Source: Microbacterium sp. SZ1
GTDB lineage: Bacteria; Actinomycetota; Actinomycetes; Actinomycetales; Microbacteriaceae
NCBI RefSeq assembly: GCF_002362255.1
Contig: NZ_LPVV01000040.1
Span: 1 to 64,000, forward strand
DNA: 64,000 nucleotides
Reading direction: 5' to 3'
Under the pieces are notes generated by a model, which was given only the letters and a program-made list of their open reading frames with translations, was not told the DNA's origin and searched no databases. Every line of letters starts with the position of its first letter. Position 1 is the first letter of the stretch. A program made the translations under genes and the position numbers. Shown here piece by piece: positions 1 through 7,954 of the stretch.

Positions 1-37
1 CGGGGCCGTCGTCTGTGTCCGTGTCGTCGCGTGCGAG

Positions 38-907
38 TCAGTCGATCATCCGGCAGTGCGTCGTGAGCTCGCCGAGTCCGTCGATGCCGACCGTCACCGT
101 GGAGCGGTCGCGGAGGAAGATCTGCGGATCGCGGGAGTAGCCCGCCCCACCCGGGCTGCCGGTCGAGATGAGCGTGCCAGGCAGCAGGGTGAGCGACTGT
201 GAGAGGTGGGCGATCAGCTTCGCGACCGAGCGGACCATCTGTCCCGTGCTCGCGTCCTGCACCGTCTCGCCGTCGACGACCGCCCAGATGTGGAGGTCCT
301 GCGGGTCTGTGACCTCGTCAGCAGTGACGGCGAACGGACCCGTGGGCGTGAATCCGTCGAAGGACTTGCAGCGCGACCACTGCGCCTCGGAGAACTGGAT
401 GTTCCGAGCGGTGATGTCGTTGACGACGGTGTACCCCCACACGTGCGAGAGCGCGTCCGCTTCGGAGACGTCCTTGGCGGGCGTGCCGATCAGCACGCCG
501 AGCTCGGCCTCGTAGTCGACGGCTTCGCTGAGGGAGCGCGGCCAGGAGGTGGTCTGCCGGTGACCCGTCAGAGAGTTCGGCCAGAGGGTGAACACCGTCG
601 GCGCCGTATCCGTCTTGAGGCCGAGCTCGCTCGAGTGAGCGGCGTAGTTGAGACCAACCGCGAGGACCGCGGGCGGCGCGATGACGGCGGAGAGGAACTC
701 CCAGTCGCCGAGCGGATGCCGCGGCGCGGCGCCTTCCGCCAGGGCCGATCCGAGCGCGTCGAGCAGGGCGGTTCCGCCCTCGATCAGCTGCTGCAGGGTC
801 GCCGGTGCATCGGCGAGGAGGTCGGAGACGAGGATGGCGTCGGTGCCGTCCACCACCGCGAGATTCGCAGCGGGGGAGTCGGCACGGCGCAGATGAGCGA
901 ACCGCAT
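38..907 (-). CDS. Fumarylacetoacetate hydrolase (FAH) family protein
   Basis: The 289-residue protein has the FAH fold typical of enzymes that hydrolyse or decarboxylate acylpyruvates and ring-cleavage products. Family signatures visible are VDYEAELGVLIG (about residue 130, acidic metal ligands), GYTVVNDITARN and KSFDGFTPTGPF, followed by a C-terminal TGSPGGAGY loop that usually closes the active site. The exact substrate cannot be read from sequence. The ATG lies 6 nt after a TACCGT -10 hexamer on the minus strand, so the transcript is probably leaderless. It is divergent from the PrsW gene. Left of it (1-37) I see no feature. Confidence 0.85.
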   Translation of the reverse strand: MRFAHLRRADSPAANLAVVDGTDAILVSDLLADAPATLQQLIEGGTALLDALGSALAEGAAPRHPLGDWEFLSAVIAPPAVLAVGLNYAAHSSELGLKTDTAPTVFTLWPNSLTGHRQTTSWPRSLSEAVDYEAELGVLIGTPAKDVSEADALSHVWGYTVVNDITARNIQFSEAQWSRCKSFDGFTPTGPFAVTADEVTDPQDLHIWAVVDGETVQDASTGQMVRSVAKLIAHLSQSLTLLPGTLISTGSPGGAGYSRDPQIFLRDRSTVTVGIDGLGELTTHCRMID

Positions 908-913
908 GCCTCT

Positions 914-919
914 ACGGTA
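914..919 (-). promoter_or_regulatory. -10 hexamer, leaderless start of FAH gene
   Basis: TACCGT on the minus strand, separated by 6 nt from the ATG at 907. Same geometry as many other genes in this window. Confidence 0.5.
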
Positions 920-983
920 TCCGCTGACGCCCGTCGGTCGCTGGAGGAAGTCGCCAGACCGGGCCGCGGTTGATTGTTACCAA

Positions 984-989
984 TATGCT
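984..989 (+). promoter_or_regulatory. -10 hexamer, leaderless start of PrsW gene
   Basis: TATGCT, 6 nt before the ATG at 996. It supports that ATG rather than the in-frame ATG at 906. Confidence 0.5.
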
Positions 990-995
990 GTGGGC

Positions 996-2315
996 ATGAG
1001 TTCCGGAGGACCCGCCCAGCCGTCGCCGTACACGCCGCCGCCCGCGCACGGGTACCCCCAGCAGCAACCGCCGGCGCCTCAGGGGTATCCCCAGCAGTAC
1101 GGCGCCCAGCAGTACGCCCAGTCGAACTACGCACCGGCCGCATTCGGTCAGCGTCCCGCCTACGCCTCCGTGCTCGCCCAGCCGACGCCCTACTCGCCGC
1201 CCGCTCCGGTCGCGCCGTCACCCGCGCAGGGGCTGCCGGCGCTGCCGGGCCGCCGTCGCGCCAGCGGGGTGGCCCTCGGCATCCTCTTCGGGTTCCTCGG
1301 CCTGTTGCTGCTCGGTCTCATCGCGTACTTCGGCCTGTTCCTGGGTCCGTTCGCCTCGGTCGTCGGGCTGGTGCTCGCCCTGGTGCCGCTGGCTGTGGTG
1401 TTCTTCGTCGTGCGGATGATCGACCGGTGGGAGCCGGAACCCAAGACGCTCGTCTTCTTGGCCGTCGCGTGGGGAGCCGTCGCGGCGGTCGGGCTGACGC
1501 TCCTGGTCGACCTCGGGCTCTCGGCCGTGCTCGGACCGCGCGGCGAGGTGGCGAGCGCGGTCATCCAGGCGCCGATCGTCGAGGAGCTGTGGAAGGGCGT
1601 CGGGGTCTTCCTGATCTTCCTGATCGCACGCCGGTCCTTCGACGGGCCGGTCGACGGGGTCGTCTACGGCGCGCTCGTCGGCGCCGGATTCGCATTCACC
1701 GAGAACATCCAGTACTTCGCCATCAGCCTCATCGAAGGCGGCAGCGGTCAGCTGACGGTCACGTTCATCATGCGCGCGATCATGTCGCCGTTCGCCCACG
1801 CCATGTTCACCTCTCTCACCGGCCTCGCGATCGGCCTCGCGGCCCGGCGGCACGCGTCGGCCGGCGCAGCCCTCGGCTTCGGCCTGCTGGGGATGCTCGG
1901 GGCGATCTTCCTGCACGGGCTCTGGAACGGCTCGTCGTTCGCCAACTTCTTCCTGCTGTACTTCGTGCTGCAGGTGCCGCTGTTCGTCGGCTTCATCCTC
2001 GGCATCGTCGCTCTGCGCCGGGAGGAGGCGCGTCTCACCAAGGCGCGTCTGAGCGACTACGCGGCGGCGGGGTGGTTCACGCCGGAGGAGGTCACGATGC
2101 TGGCGACTCCCGCGGGGCGCAAGACCGGACTCCGCTGGGCTGCGCAGCTGCGCGGCGATCGTCGACCGCTCATGCGCGAGTTCATCAAGGATGCGACCAT
2201 GTTGGCCGCCGTGCGCCAGCGGGCGATCACGGGCCGCGATCCGATGGCTCCCGCCGACGAGCAGGCGCTGCTGGTGCGCACCCGCGCGGCCAGGGCGGCG
2301 CTGCTGGCTTACTGA
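996..2315 (+). CDS. PrsW family intramembrane metalloprotease
   Basis: The 439-residue protein has a Pro/Gln/Tyr-rich cytoplasmic N-terminus (about residues 1-80, repeated YPQQ units) and then about eight to nine hydrophobic helices. Family motifs are EELWKG (E-E-x-x-K), ENIQYF, a HAMFTSLTG helix and FLHGLWNG, which supply the presumed metal ligands. PrsW proteins cut membrane-bound anti-sigma factors in Bacillus; the substrate here is unknown. An in-frame ATG exists at 906, but the leaderless promoter at 984-989 and absence of conserved residues upstream favour 996. Confidence 0.85.
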   Translation: MSSGGPAQPSPYTPPPAHGYPQQQPPAPQGYPQQYGAQQYAQSNYAPAAFGQRPAYASVLAQPTPYSPPAPVAPSPAQGLPALPGRRRASGVALGILFGFLGLLLLGLIAYFGLFLGPFASVVGLVLALVPLAVVFFVVRMIDRWEPEPKTLVFLAVAWGAVAAVGLTLLVDLGLSAVLGPRGEVASAVIQAPIVEELWKGVGVFLIFLIARRSFDGPVDGVVYGALVGAGFAFTENIQYFAISLIEGGSGQLTVTFIMRAIMSPFAHAMFTSLTGLAIGLAARRHASAGAALGFGLLGMLGAIFLHGLWNGSSFANFFLLYFVLQVPLFVGFILGIVALRREEARLTKARLSDYAAAGWFTPEEVTMLATPAGRKTGLRWAAQLRGDRRPLMREFIKDATMLAAVRQRAITGRDPMAPADEQALLVRTRAARAALLAY

Positions 2316-2330
2316 CCTGCCCCCGGACAG

Positions 2331-2381
2331 ACTCAACGCCCGGTGCTGCGGCGATGCCTGCATGTCTCCCGGGCGTTGAGT
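2331..2381. terminator. 13-bp perfect inverted repeat after PrsW gene
   Basis: Arms at 2331-2343 and 2369-2381 are perfect complements (ACTCAACGCCCGG and its complement) around a 25-nt loop, 15 nt after the PrsW stop. No U-tract follows, so it may be a terminator or a repeat-family member. Confidence 0.45.
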
Positions 2382-2433
2382 TGGTCTACAAACAGGGTGC
2401 ACCCGGCATCCGCGGGTGTCAAGAGCTTCTCCC

Positions 2434-2458
2434 GAGTCGAGTCGAGTCGAGTCGCGTC
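2434..2458. repeat. GAGTC pentanucleotide tandem repeat
   Basis: Four perfect GAGTC units plus one degenerate unit (GCGTC), in the noncoding gap between the PrsW and FKBP genes. Copy number is likely to vary between strains. Confidence 0.7.
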
Positions 2459-2522
2459 GTGTTCGCTGTGAGCAGGTGCGAGCTCGTTGACCCCTGCGCG
2501 ACGGCTCGGGTTGGATGGAAGC

Positions 2523-2891
2523 ATGACTGATCGCACAAAGCCTGAGTTCGACGCCCCCACCGGACCCGCTCCCTCCGAGCTCGTGATCCGCGACCTCATC
2601 GAAGGCGACGGAGCCGAGGCCAAGCCCGGCGACACCGTGACCGTCCACTACGCCGGGGTGGAGTTCGAGTCCGGCGAGGAATTCGACTCCTCCTGGGGTC
2701 GCGGCGAGACCATCCAGTTCCCGCTGCGCGGCCTCATCCAGGGCTGGCAGGACGGGATCCCCGGCATGAAGGTCGGTGGACGACGCGAGCTCGTCATCCC
2801 GCCGCACCTCGCCTACGGCCCTGCGGGCGGCGGGCACTTCCTGTCCGGCAAGACCCTGATCTTCATCATCGATCTCGTCGCCGTCGGCTGA
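2523..2891 (+). CDS. FKBP-type peptidyl-prolyl cis-trans isomerase
   Basis: A single-domain cytoplasmic FKBP of 122 residues with no signal peptide. Visible family signatures are VTVHYAGVEFESGEEFDSS, the GLIQGWQDGIPGMKVGGRRE block and IPPHLAYGPAG, together forming the proline-isomerase pocket (Tyr, Phe, Asp, Trp and Tyr in their usual places). The role is folding assistance. The ATG at 2523 is chosen because a GGATGGA purine stretch precedes it; an in-frame TTG at 2487 adds 12 unconserved residues. A hairpin follows the stop. Confidence 0.92.
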   Translation: MTDRTKPEFDAPTGPAPSELVIRDLIEGDGAEAKPGDTVTVHYAGVEFESGEEFDSSWGRGETIQFPLRGLIQGWQDGIPGMKVGGRRELVIPPHLAYGPAGGGHFLSGKTLIFIIDLVAVG

Positions 2892-2906
2892 TCCGACCCC
2901 CGACTG

Positions 2907-2944
2907 CGGAAGGCGTCGCCCCCACCCGGGGTCGGCGCCTTCCG
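2907..2944 (+). terminator. Terminator hairpin after FKBP gene
   Basis: Perfect 9-bp stem CGGAAGGCG (2907-2915) with CGCCTTCCG (2936-2944), starting 15 nt after the stop, with a short T-containing tail. Confidence 0.65.
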
Positions 2945-2975
2945 TCGTTCCGGAGAATCCTCACCATTCGGGGAA

Positions 2976-2993
2976 TACATGCAACTGCATGTA
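2976..2993. promoter_or_regulatory. Palindromic operator upstream of yceI gene
   Basis: TACATGCA-AC-TGCATGTA is a perfect 8-bp inverted repeat with a 2-nt spacer, in an AT-rich patch of otherwise GC-rich DNA, 76 nt before the YceI start. Size and symmetry fit a MarR-type dimer site. No MarR gene is adjacent. Confidence 0.6.
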
Positions 2994-3069
2994 AGTTGTG
3001 ACACGTGATGCCGCGCGAGCGGTCCACGATCACGGTCGCAGATGCGGCTGACGTCTTCAGAGGAGCACC

Positions 3070-3621
3070 ATGACCATCGACATCCCCGGCTACCGTCCCG
3101 GCACCTACGTCCTCGACCCCGCGCACAGCGAGGTCACGTTCAGCGTCCGACACATGATGATCTCGAAGGTGCGCGGCACCTTCGGCGTGAAGAGCGCCAC
3201 CCTCGTCGCACCCGAGAACCCGCTCGAGACCACCGTCCAGGCGAGCGTCGACGTCACGTCCGTCGACACGAAGGACGAGGGGCGCGACCAGCACCTCCGC
3301 TCGGCCGACTTCTTCGACACCGAGAACTTCCCCACGATGGACTTCGTCTCGACCGGCGCCCGCGCCGAGAACGGCGACCTGTTCGTCGACGGCGACCTCA
3401 CGATCCGCGGCATCACCAAGCCCGTCACGTTCGAGGTCGACTTCGGCGGCTTCGGCTCCGACCCGTGGGGCAACTACAAGGCCGGCGCCTCGGCCAAGAC
3501 CGTCATCAACCGCGAGGACTTCGGTCTGACCTGGAACGCCGCGCTCGAGACCGGAGGCGTGCTCGTCGGCAAGGACGTCACGATCAACCTCGACCTGCAG
3601 GCCGCTCTGCAGCAGGACTGA
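3070..3621 (+). CDS. YceI family protein
   Basis: The 183-residue protein belongs to the YceI family, lipocalin-like beta barrels that bind isoprenoid or other amphipathic molecules. Signatures are DPAHSEVTFSVRHMM near the N-terminus, the DLTIRGITKPVTFEV block near residue 115 and a C-terminal NREDFGLTW motif. There is no signal peptide, unlike E. coli YceI, so this form is cytoplasmic as in most actinobacteria. AGGAG precedes the ATG. Expression is probably controlled through the palindrome at 2976-2993. Confidence 0.9.
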   Translation: MTIDIPGYRPGTYVLDPAHSEVTFSVRHMMISKVRGTFGVKSATLVAPENPLETTVQASVDVTSVDTKDEGRDQHLRSADFFDTENFPTMDFVSTGARAENGDLFVDGDLTIRGITKPVTFEVDFGGFGSDPWGNYKAGASAKTVINREDFGLTWNAALETGGVLVGKDVTINLDLQAALQQD

Positions 3622-3631
3622 TCGCAGCTCG

Positions 3632-3667
3632 CGAGAGCCCCGTGCCCGTCAGGGTGCGGGGCTCTCG
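3632..3667. terminator. Bidirectional terminator between yceI and MFS genes
   Basis: Perfect 11-bp stem CGAGAGCCCCG (3632-3642) with its complement (3657-3667) around a 14-nt loop. It lies between convergent genes and overlaps the last bases of the MFS gene. Confidence 0.75.
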
Positions 3668-4941
3668 GCGTCGTAGGCGTGGAATCGCCGATTGCGTCCG
3701 GCGAGGATCGCGACGAGTGCGATCACGAGGAATCCCCCGAGCAGCGGCGGGAACCACAGCGTGGTCAGCGACGCCAGTACGCCGGCGTAGAGCGCTCCGA
3801 CGCGCGGACCACCGGCCACCACGACGATGAAGACGCCCTGCAGGCGGCCGCGCATGGTGTCGGGGACGGCGGCCTGCATCATCGTGTTGCGGTAGATCGA
3901 GCTGACGTTGTCGGAGGCTCCGGAGAGCGCCAGCGCGACGCAGGCGGCGGCGATCAGGGCGATGGCGGGGGAGCTCTCGGTCGCACTGCCGGTCAGGGCA
4001 CCGATCAGCAGCACGACGCCGAACAGGAGGATCGCCGCGCCGTATACCTCGACCGACCGCGTGATGCCACGACCGTGCCATCGGTACTGCACGACCCTGC
4101 CCGAGAACAGGCTCGACGCGAAGGTGCCGACCGCGACGGACGCGGTGAGGATGCCGGTGGTCACGGCGCCGCCGCCGAGGATCATCGTCCCGAGTGCGGG
4201 GAAGAGCGCGAGCGGCTGCCCGAACGTCATCGCGATGATGTCGACGACGTACTGCATCCGGATATTGCTCGCTCGGCGGAGGAACCGCCATCCGTCGACG
4301 AGCGACGCCAGTCCCGGTCGGACGATCTCTCCCTCGGGGCGAAGCGCGGGAAGAGTCCACAGACCGAGGAACATCGAGAGCATGAGCACGACGTCGATCG
4401 TGTACGTCCAGCCGTAGCCGGTCAGAGCGACGAGCAACCCGGCGAGGGCGGGACCGGCCATGACGGTCAGTCCGAAGGCCACGCCGTTGAGGGCGGATGC
4501 TGCGGCCAGCAGCTCGCGGGCGATCAGGCGAGGGACGATCGCGGTGCGCGTCGCCATGCCCACCGAGTTCGCCGCCGAGTTCACGATGCTGAGCACATAC
4601 AGCCACCAGATCGTCTCGGCGCCGGTCCACGTGAGGGCCGCCAGGAGTGCGGTGGAGAGGAACGTCACGGTGGCCGCGATCAGCGCGACCCTGCGCCGAT
4701 CGAAGGCGTCGGCGAGCATCCCGCCGTACAGGCCGGCGAGCACCATCGGCGCGAGACCGGCGACCGCGATCATCGACACCGCGAAGGTGCTCTCGGTGAG
4801 CTCGAACACGTGCAGCATGACCGTGACGATGGTGAGCTGGCCGCCGATCCCCGCGAGCGAGGAGCCGATCCACATACGGGCGAACGCCGGGCTCGCCTTC
4901 AGCGGGCTGAGGTCGATCAGATGGCCGCGCGCGCTGCTCAC
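3649..4941 (-). CDS. MFS transporter
   Basis: The 430-residue major-facilitator protein has about 11-12 hydrophobic helices and the loop 2-3 signature region [18 protein letters not shown], a form of the MFS A motif. It resembles the enterobactin-exporter/macrolide-efflux (MFS_3) type, so it is probably an exporter of unknown substrate. The start is GTG at 4941, the first start codon after an in-frame TGA; that GTG overlaps the stop of a seven-codon upstream reading frame (4938-4961). The 3' end overlaps a bidirectional terminator. Confidence 0.85.
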   Translation of the reverse strand: MSSARGHLIDLSPLKASPAFARMWIGSSLAGIGGQLTIVTVMLHVFELTESTFAVSMIAVAGLAPMVLAGLYGGMLADAFDRRRVALIAATVTFLSTALLAALTWTGAETIWWLYVLSIVNSAANSVGMATRTAIVPRLIARELLAAASALNGVAFGLTVMAGPALAGLLVALTGYGWTYTIDVVLMLSMFLGLWTLPALRPEGEIVRPGLASLVDGWRFLRRASNIRMQYVVDIIAMTFGQPLALFPALGTMILGGGAVTTGILTASVAVGTFASSLFSGRVVQYRWHGRGITRSVEVYGAAILLFGVVLLIGALTGSATESSPAIALIAAACVALALSGASDNVSSIYRNTMMQAAVPDTMRGRLQGVFIVVVAGGPRVGALYAGVLASLTTLWFPPLLGGFLVIALVAILAGRNRRFHAYDAESPAP

Positions 4942-4961
4942 GCCGGGTGCCTGTCATGCAT
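4938..4961 (-). other. Seven-codon leader ORF coupled to MFS gene
   Basis: On the minus strand TACGCT is followed after 6 nt by ATG and six codons (MHDRHPA), then TGA. The TGA shares bases with the GTG start of the transporter (GTGA). The promoter geometry puts the transcript 5' end at this ATG, so the transporter may depend on translational coupling from it. A second ATG at 4957 opens a different frame without transporter similarity. Confidence 0.4.
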
Positions 4962-5028
4962 TCCTCGAGCGTATCCGCTCTGCGTGGAGGCGGACGTGGG
5001 CATGGTCACCTCGCGGCTCCGCGCCTGG

Positions 5029-5034
5029 TAGACT
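5029..5034 (+). promoter_or_regulatory. rpsO -10 hexamer
   Basis: TAGACT lies 91 nt upstream of the rpsO ATG, leaving an approximately 85-nt leader before the gene. The -35 is not convincing. Confidence 0.4.
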
Positions 5035-5125
5035 CGTCAGGTTGCCGTTCGATCGGCCGCGGATAAAGAGAGCTCGCGCATCAGGCGTCGGGCGCCGCGC
5101 AACAAGCAGAGAGGGGATCGAATCT

Positions 5126-5395
5126 ATGGCACTGGAAGCAGACGTCAAGAAGGCGATCATCGAAGAGTACGCGACGCACCCCGGTGACACCGGATCCCCC
5201 GAGGTGCAGGCCGCGATGCTGACGCAGCGCATCAAGGACCTCACCGAGCACCTGAAGGAGCACAAGCACGACCACCACTCGCGTCGTGGTCTGTTCCTGC
5301 TCGTGGGTCAGCGCCGTCGTCTGCTCGGCTATCTCCAGAGCGTCGACATCGAGCGTTACCGCTCGCTGATCGCGCGCCTTGGTCTTCGCCGATAA
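5126..5395 (+). CDS. rpsO: 30S ribosomal protein S15
   Basis: An 89-residue protein of exactly the usual S15 length. Diagnostic stretches are [15 protein letters not shown], the [18 protein letters not shown] rRNA-binding region and LLGYLQ near the end. S15 binds the central domain of 16S rRNA and often represses its own mRNA through the leader. GAGAGGGG precedes the ATG. A strong hairpin terminator follows at once, so the gene is monocistronic here; pnp, often its neighbour, is 18.5 kb away. Confidence 0.98.
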   Translation: MALEADVKKAIIEEYATHPGDTGSPEVQAAMLTQRIKDLTEHLKEHKHDHHSRRGLFLLVGQRRRLLGYLQSVDIERYRSLIARLGLRR

Positions 5396-5438
5396 GGCAC
5401 CACGGACCCAGCGTTCAATCGCGCAGAACATTCTTGAG

Positions 5439-5466
5439 AAGGCCGCCCCAGGTGTGGGGCGGCCTT
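5439..5466 (+). terminator. rpsO terminator
   Basis: Perfect 12-bp stem AAGGCCGCCCCA (5439-5450) and complement (5455-5466) with a GGTG tetraloop, 44 nt after the stop. Confidence 0.85.
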
Positions 5467-5495
5467 CGTCATGTCCGGCACGGCCGCGCGGAGCG

Positions 5496-5526
5496 TTGAC
5501 CTCGTGCTGACTTTCCTTTAGGAAAG
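5496..5526 (+). promoter_or_regulatory. Promoter with overlapping palindromic operator
   Basis: TTGACC (5496-5501) is a good -35. The -10 region is covered by CTTTCCT-TT-AGGAAAG (5511-5526), a perfect 7-bp inverted repeat. It precedes the membrane-protein/winged-helix gene pair, so autorepression by the winged-helix protein is the natural reading. Confidence 0.6.
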
Positions 5527-5553
5527 CAGGACGAGTCGAAACGGGGAAGCGAC

Positions 5554-6429
5554 GTGGAACAGAAGCCGATGCGCGGTCTCGCGCCCCTCGATCCGCCCTC
5601 GCCCGACGTCGCTCGCCAGTATCTGCAGGAGGCGGATGCCGTGCGTGCTCGGCGTGATCGTCAGGGCGGATCGCAGGTGCAGGGGTGGGCGATCATCGTC
5701 ACGGCCATCGTCACCGGGGTGTTCCTCACGGCGCACCTCGTCGTGGTGGATTCCGGGAGACCCGCCGTCGTGCCGGTCTTCGTCTTCGTCATCATGATCG
5801 CGGCGCAGATCGTCTCGGGAGCGACGGAGCGCGACGGCGTGCGGGTGCGCGTGCCTCGCAATCGCGCAGCCTTCGTCGCCATCGTCGTGCTGAGCGTGCT
5901 CGGCATCCTCGCATCCTTCGCTGTGCAGATCGTGGCGCCGGAGGCGCCGTTCGTGGTGATCGCAGCGCCGCTCTGGACGTCCTGTCTGATCTTCGCAGGC
6001 CTCGGAGTCGCGCATCTCCGAACCGCGACCGGCGACGGGCGCATCGTGCCGCAGCCGCCGTTCGAAGGACCTGCCCGTCTCACGACGCTGGTGGTCGGGT
6101 CGCTGCTCGCAGCCACGATCGCCGTGGTCTCCCTCGACGACCTGCTGTTGAGCAGCGTGCTGGCGATCGTCATCGGCTCGGCGTTCGTGGTGGGAGTCGT
6201 CGGCGCCCGCACGGATTGGGGTCTCTCCCACCTGGGGCAGGTGTGGCGATGGCCGCAGTACGGCGTCGGTGCTCTCGGTGCGACTGCGCTGCTGGGCGTC
6301 ACCCTGAACGCATCAGCCGGATCACCGGTCGACCCGCTGCTCGGTGTCGCGGCCGCCGTCGTGGTCGCTCTGTCGACCGTCGTCGTGGCGATCGCGCCGA
6401 CCCCGACGGAGCGCCGCGATGTCGAGTGA
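5554..6429 (+). CDS. Multi-pass membrane protein, partner of winged-helix regulator
   Basis: The 291-residue protein has a short charged N-terminus (about 45 residues) and then about eight hydrophobic segments, starting with GWAIIVTAIVTGVF near residue 48 and ending with a helix rich in Val at the C-terminus. No enzymatic or transporter motif is recognisable. The start is GTG with GGGGAAG upstream. Its last 11 nt overlap the following regulator gene, and both lie behind a promoter with a palindromic operator, so it is probably the sensed or effector part of a small regulatory unit. Confidence 0.8.
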   Translation: MEQKPMRGLAPLDPPSPDVARQYLQEADAVRARRDRQGGSQVQGWAIIVTAIVTGVFLTAHLVVVDSGRPAVVPVFVFVIMIAAQIVSGATERDGVRVRVPRNRAAFVAIVVLSVLGILASFAVQIVAPEAPFVVIAAPLWTSCLIFAGLGVAHLRTATGDGRIVPQPPFEGPARLTTLVVGSLLAATIAVVSLDDLLLSSVLAIVIGSAFVVGVVGARTDWGLSHLGQVWRWPQYGVGALGATALLGVTLNASAGSPVDPLLGVAAAVVVALSTVVVAIAPTPTERRDVE

Positions 6430-6775
6430 GGGCATCGCGGAGATCCATCCCAGGATGCGACTCGACGACAACTTCTCGACGCCGACCCGGTTCTCGGTCC
6501 TCGCCTCGCTCGGCGAGGGCGTGGAGATCGACTTCGGGACTCTCGCGAAGGTCATCCAGGCGAACGACTCCACGCTGAGCAAGGCGATCGCTCACCTGGT
6601 GGATGCCGGGTACGTGCAGACGCGCAAGGGTCAGGTCGGGAGCCGCCCCCGCACCTGGATCCGATCGACGGCGCTGGGGGAGGCGGCATTCACCGGCCAT
6701 CTCAGAGCACTGCGAGAGATCGTCGAACTCGGCGGACGCCACGCCGACGGGACGCGGTCGGTCGAGGGCGACTGA
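6419..6775 (+). CDS. Winged-helix transcriptional regulator
   Basis: The 118-residue protein is a compact winged helix of the MarR/ArsR-like (HTH_27) kind. The helix-turn-helix is FGTLAKVIQANDSTLSKAIAHLVDAG (split here: recognition helix around NDSTLSKAI), followed by a basic wing TRKGQVGSRPRTW. The ATG lies inside the end of the membrane-protein gene in another frame, which indicates translational coupling. It is the likely binder of the palindrome at 5511-5526. Ligand unknown. Confidence 0.85.
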   Translation: MSSEGIAEIHPRMRLDDNFSTPTRFSVLASLGEGVEIDFGTLAKVIQANDSTLSKAIAHLVDAGYVQTRKGQVGSRPRTWIRSTALGEAAFTGHLRALREIVELGGRHADGTRSVEGD

Positions 6776-6785
6776 CCGCGTCGCC

Positions 6786-7790
6786 TCAGGCGGCGGGCCC
6801 GACGAGATCGGGGTGGTGGATCGCCGCCACGTCGGGGTGCGCCCGCAGACGCGACTTCATCGCATTCTCGCCGTAGGTCGCGTGGATCGGGTTGCTCGGG
6901 TCTTCGGTGATGCCCGTCGCCTCGGCGGCGAGGTCGGCGGGAAGCTCCAGGAGCGGCAGCTGCTGATCCAGGGCCGGGTTGAAGAAGAACGGGATCGAGA
7001 TGCGCTCCTCGGGTGCCCTCGGCGAGATGACGCGGTGGTTGGTGGCCTTGAGGTACCCGCCGGTCGCGTACTCCAGCAGCTCGCCGATGTTCACGACGAA
7101 GGCGCCGGGCACGGGCGGTGCCGACACCCACTCGCCGTCGCGCTCGACCTGGAGACCGCCCTTGCCAGGCTCGACCCAGAGCAGCGTCAGCACGCCCGAG
7201 TCCTTGTGCGCGCCGACGCCCTGCTGCGGCTCCGGCTCATTCGTGCCCGGATACCGAACGATCTTGATCAGGGTCGACGGGTCGCGGAACGACTCGTCGA
7301 AGTAGTTCTCCTCCGCGCCGAGGGTCAGGGCCCAGGCGCGCAGCAGCTTGCGGGCGATCTCCGTCAGGGTGTCATGCCACTCCGTGACGACCTCCTTGAG
7401 CTCCGGCTGCGCTGCGGGCCAGAGGTTCGGGCCCGTGAGGCGGTTGAACGCCGGACCGCCCTCGACGGGCTCGCGTTCCGGTCCGATGTCGATCTGCTCG
7501 CGCCAGTCGACCTTGCCCTGCGTCCGCTCTCCACCGACGCGCGTGTAGCCGCGGAAGTGGGGGCTCTTCACGTTCTCGATCGCGAGCTTGTCCTCGTCGG
7601 GCAGGGCGAAGAAGTCGAGCGCGGCCCGGTGCAGGCGCGCCTCCAGCTCGGGGGAGATGCCCGTTCCCGTCAGGTAGAAGAACCCGACGTCGTGGGTGGC
7701 GGCACGCAGCTCGTCGCGGAACCGTGCTGCTGCCTCGGGGCCGGCATCGAGCTGAGAGAGGTCGAGGATGGGGAGCGAGAGATCAGCCAT
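6786..7790 (-). CDS. 2-oxoglutarate/Fe(II)-dependent oxygenase, IPNS-like
   Basis: The 334-residue protein resembles isopenicillin N synthase-like dioxygenases. An N-terminal DIOX_N region is followed by the double-stranded beta-helix with iron ligands in GAHKDSG (H-x-D) and ATNHRV (distal His), and the 2OG-binding Arg in the RISIPFF motif. Such proteins hydroxylate or desaturate small molecules; the substrate is not deducible. The ATG is 6 nt after TACGCT, so the transcript is probably leaderless. It ends 10 nt from the convergent regulator gene. Confidence 0.88.
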   Translation of the reverse strand: MADLSLPILDLSQLDAGPEAAARFRDELRAATHDVGFFYLTGTGISPELEARLHRAALDFFALPDEDKLAIENVKSPHFRGYTRVGGERTQGKVDWREQIDIGPEREPVEGGPAFNRLTGPNLWPAAQPELKEVVTEWHDTLTEIARKLLRAWALTLGAEENYFDESFRDPSTLIKIVRYPGTNEPEPQQGVGAHKDSGVLTLLWVEPGKGGLQVERDGEWVSAPPVPGAFVVNIGELLEYATGGYLKATNHRVISPRAPEERISIPFFFNPALDQQLPLLELPADLAAEATGITEDPSNPIHATYGENAMKSRLRAHPDVAAIHHPDLVGPAA

Positions 7791-7796
7791 TCCCCG

Positions 7797-7802
7797 AGCG
7801 TA
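7797..7802 (-). promoter_or_regulatory. -10 hexamer, leaderless start of 2OG oxygenase
   Basis: TACGCT on the minus strand, 6 nt before the ATG at 7790. Confidence 0.5.
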
Positions 7803-7909
7803 AGTCGCCGTGCCAGCGGTGCGGACGAGTGTTGCGCCGCGTTACCCGACGCGCGTCCGGAGGCGCCGAGTCGAAACAATCGGCGACGTGATGCTAAGGT
7901 CTCCTCCTG

Positions 7910-7927
7910 GGTAAGGGATGCCTTACC
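7910..7927. promoter_or_regulatory. DtxR/IdeR-like iron box of efeUOB
   Basis: GGTAAGG-GATG-CCTTACC is an inverted repeat with 7-bp arms and resembles the actinobacterial DtxR/IdeR operator (TTAGGTTAGCCTAACCTAA). It lies 28 nt before the efeU start. Iron-dependent repression of the downstream uptake operon is expected. Confidence 0.7.
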
Positions 7928-7954
7928 TTGGTTTCGTCAGGGAGTTCCCGTTCC

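Noticed and set aside
4957..4957. ATG on the minus strand as MFS start
   Set aside because: Its frame differs from the transporter; the transporter frame has a TGA just upstream of GTG 4941.
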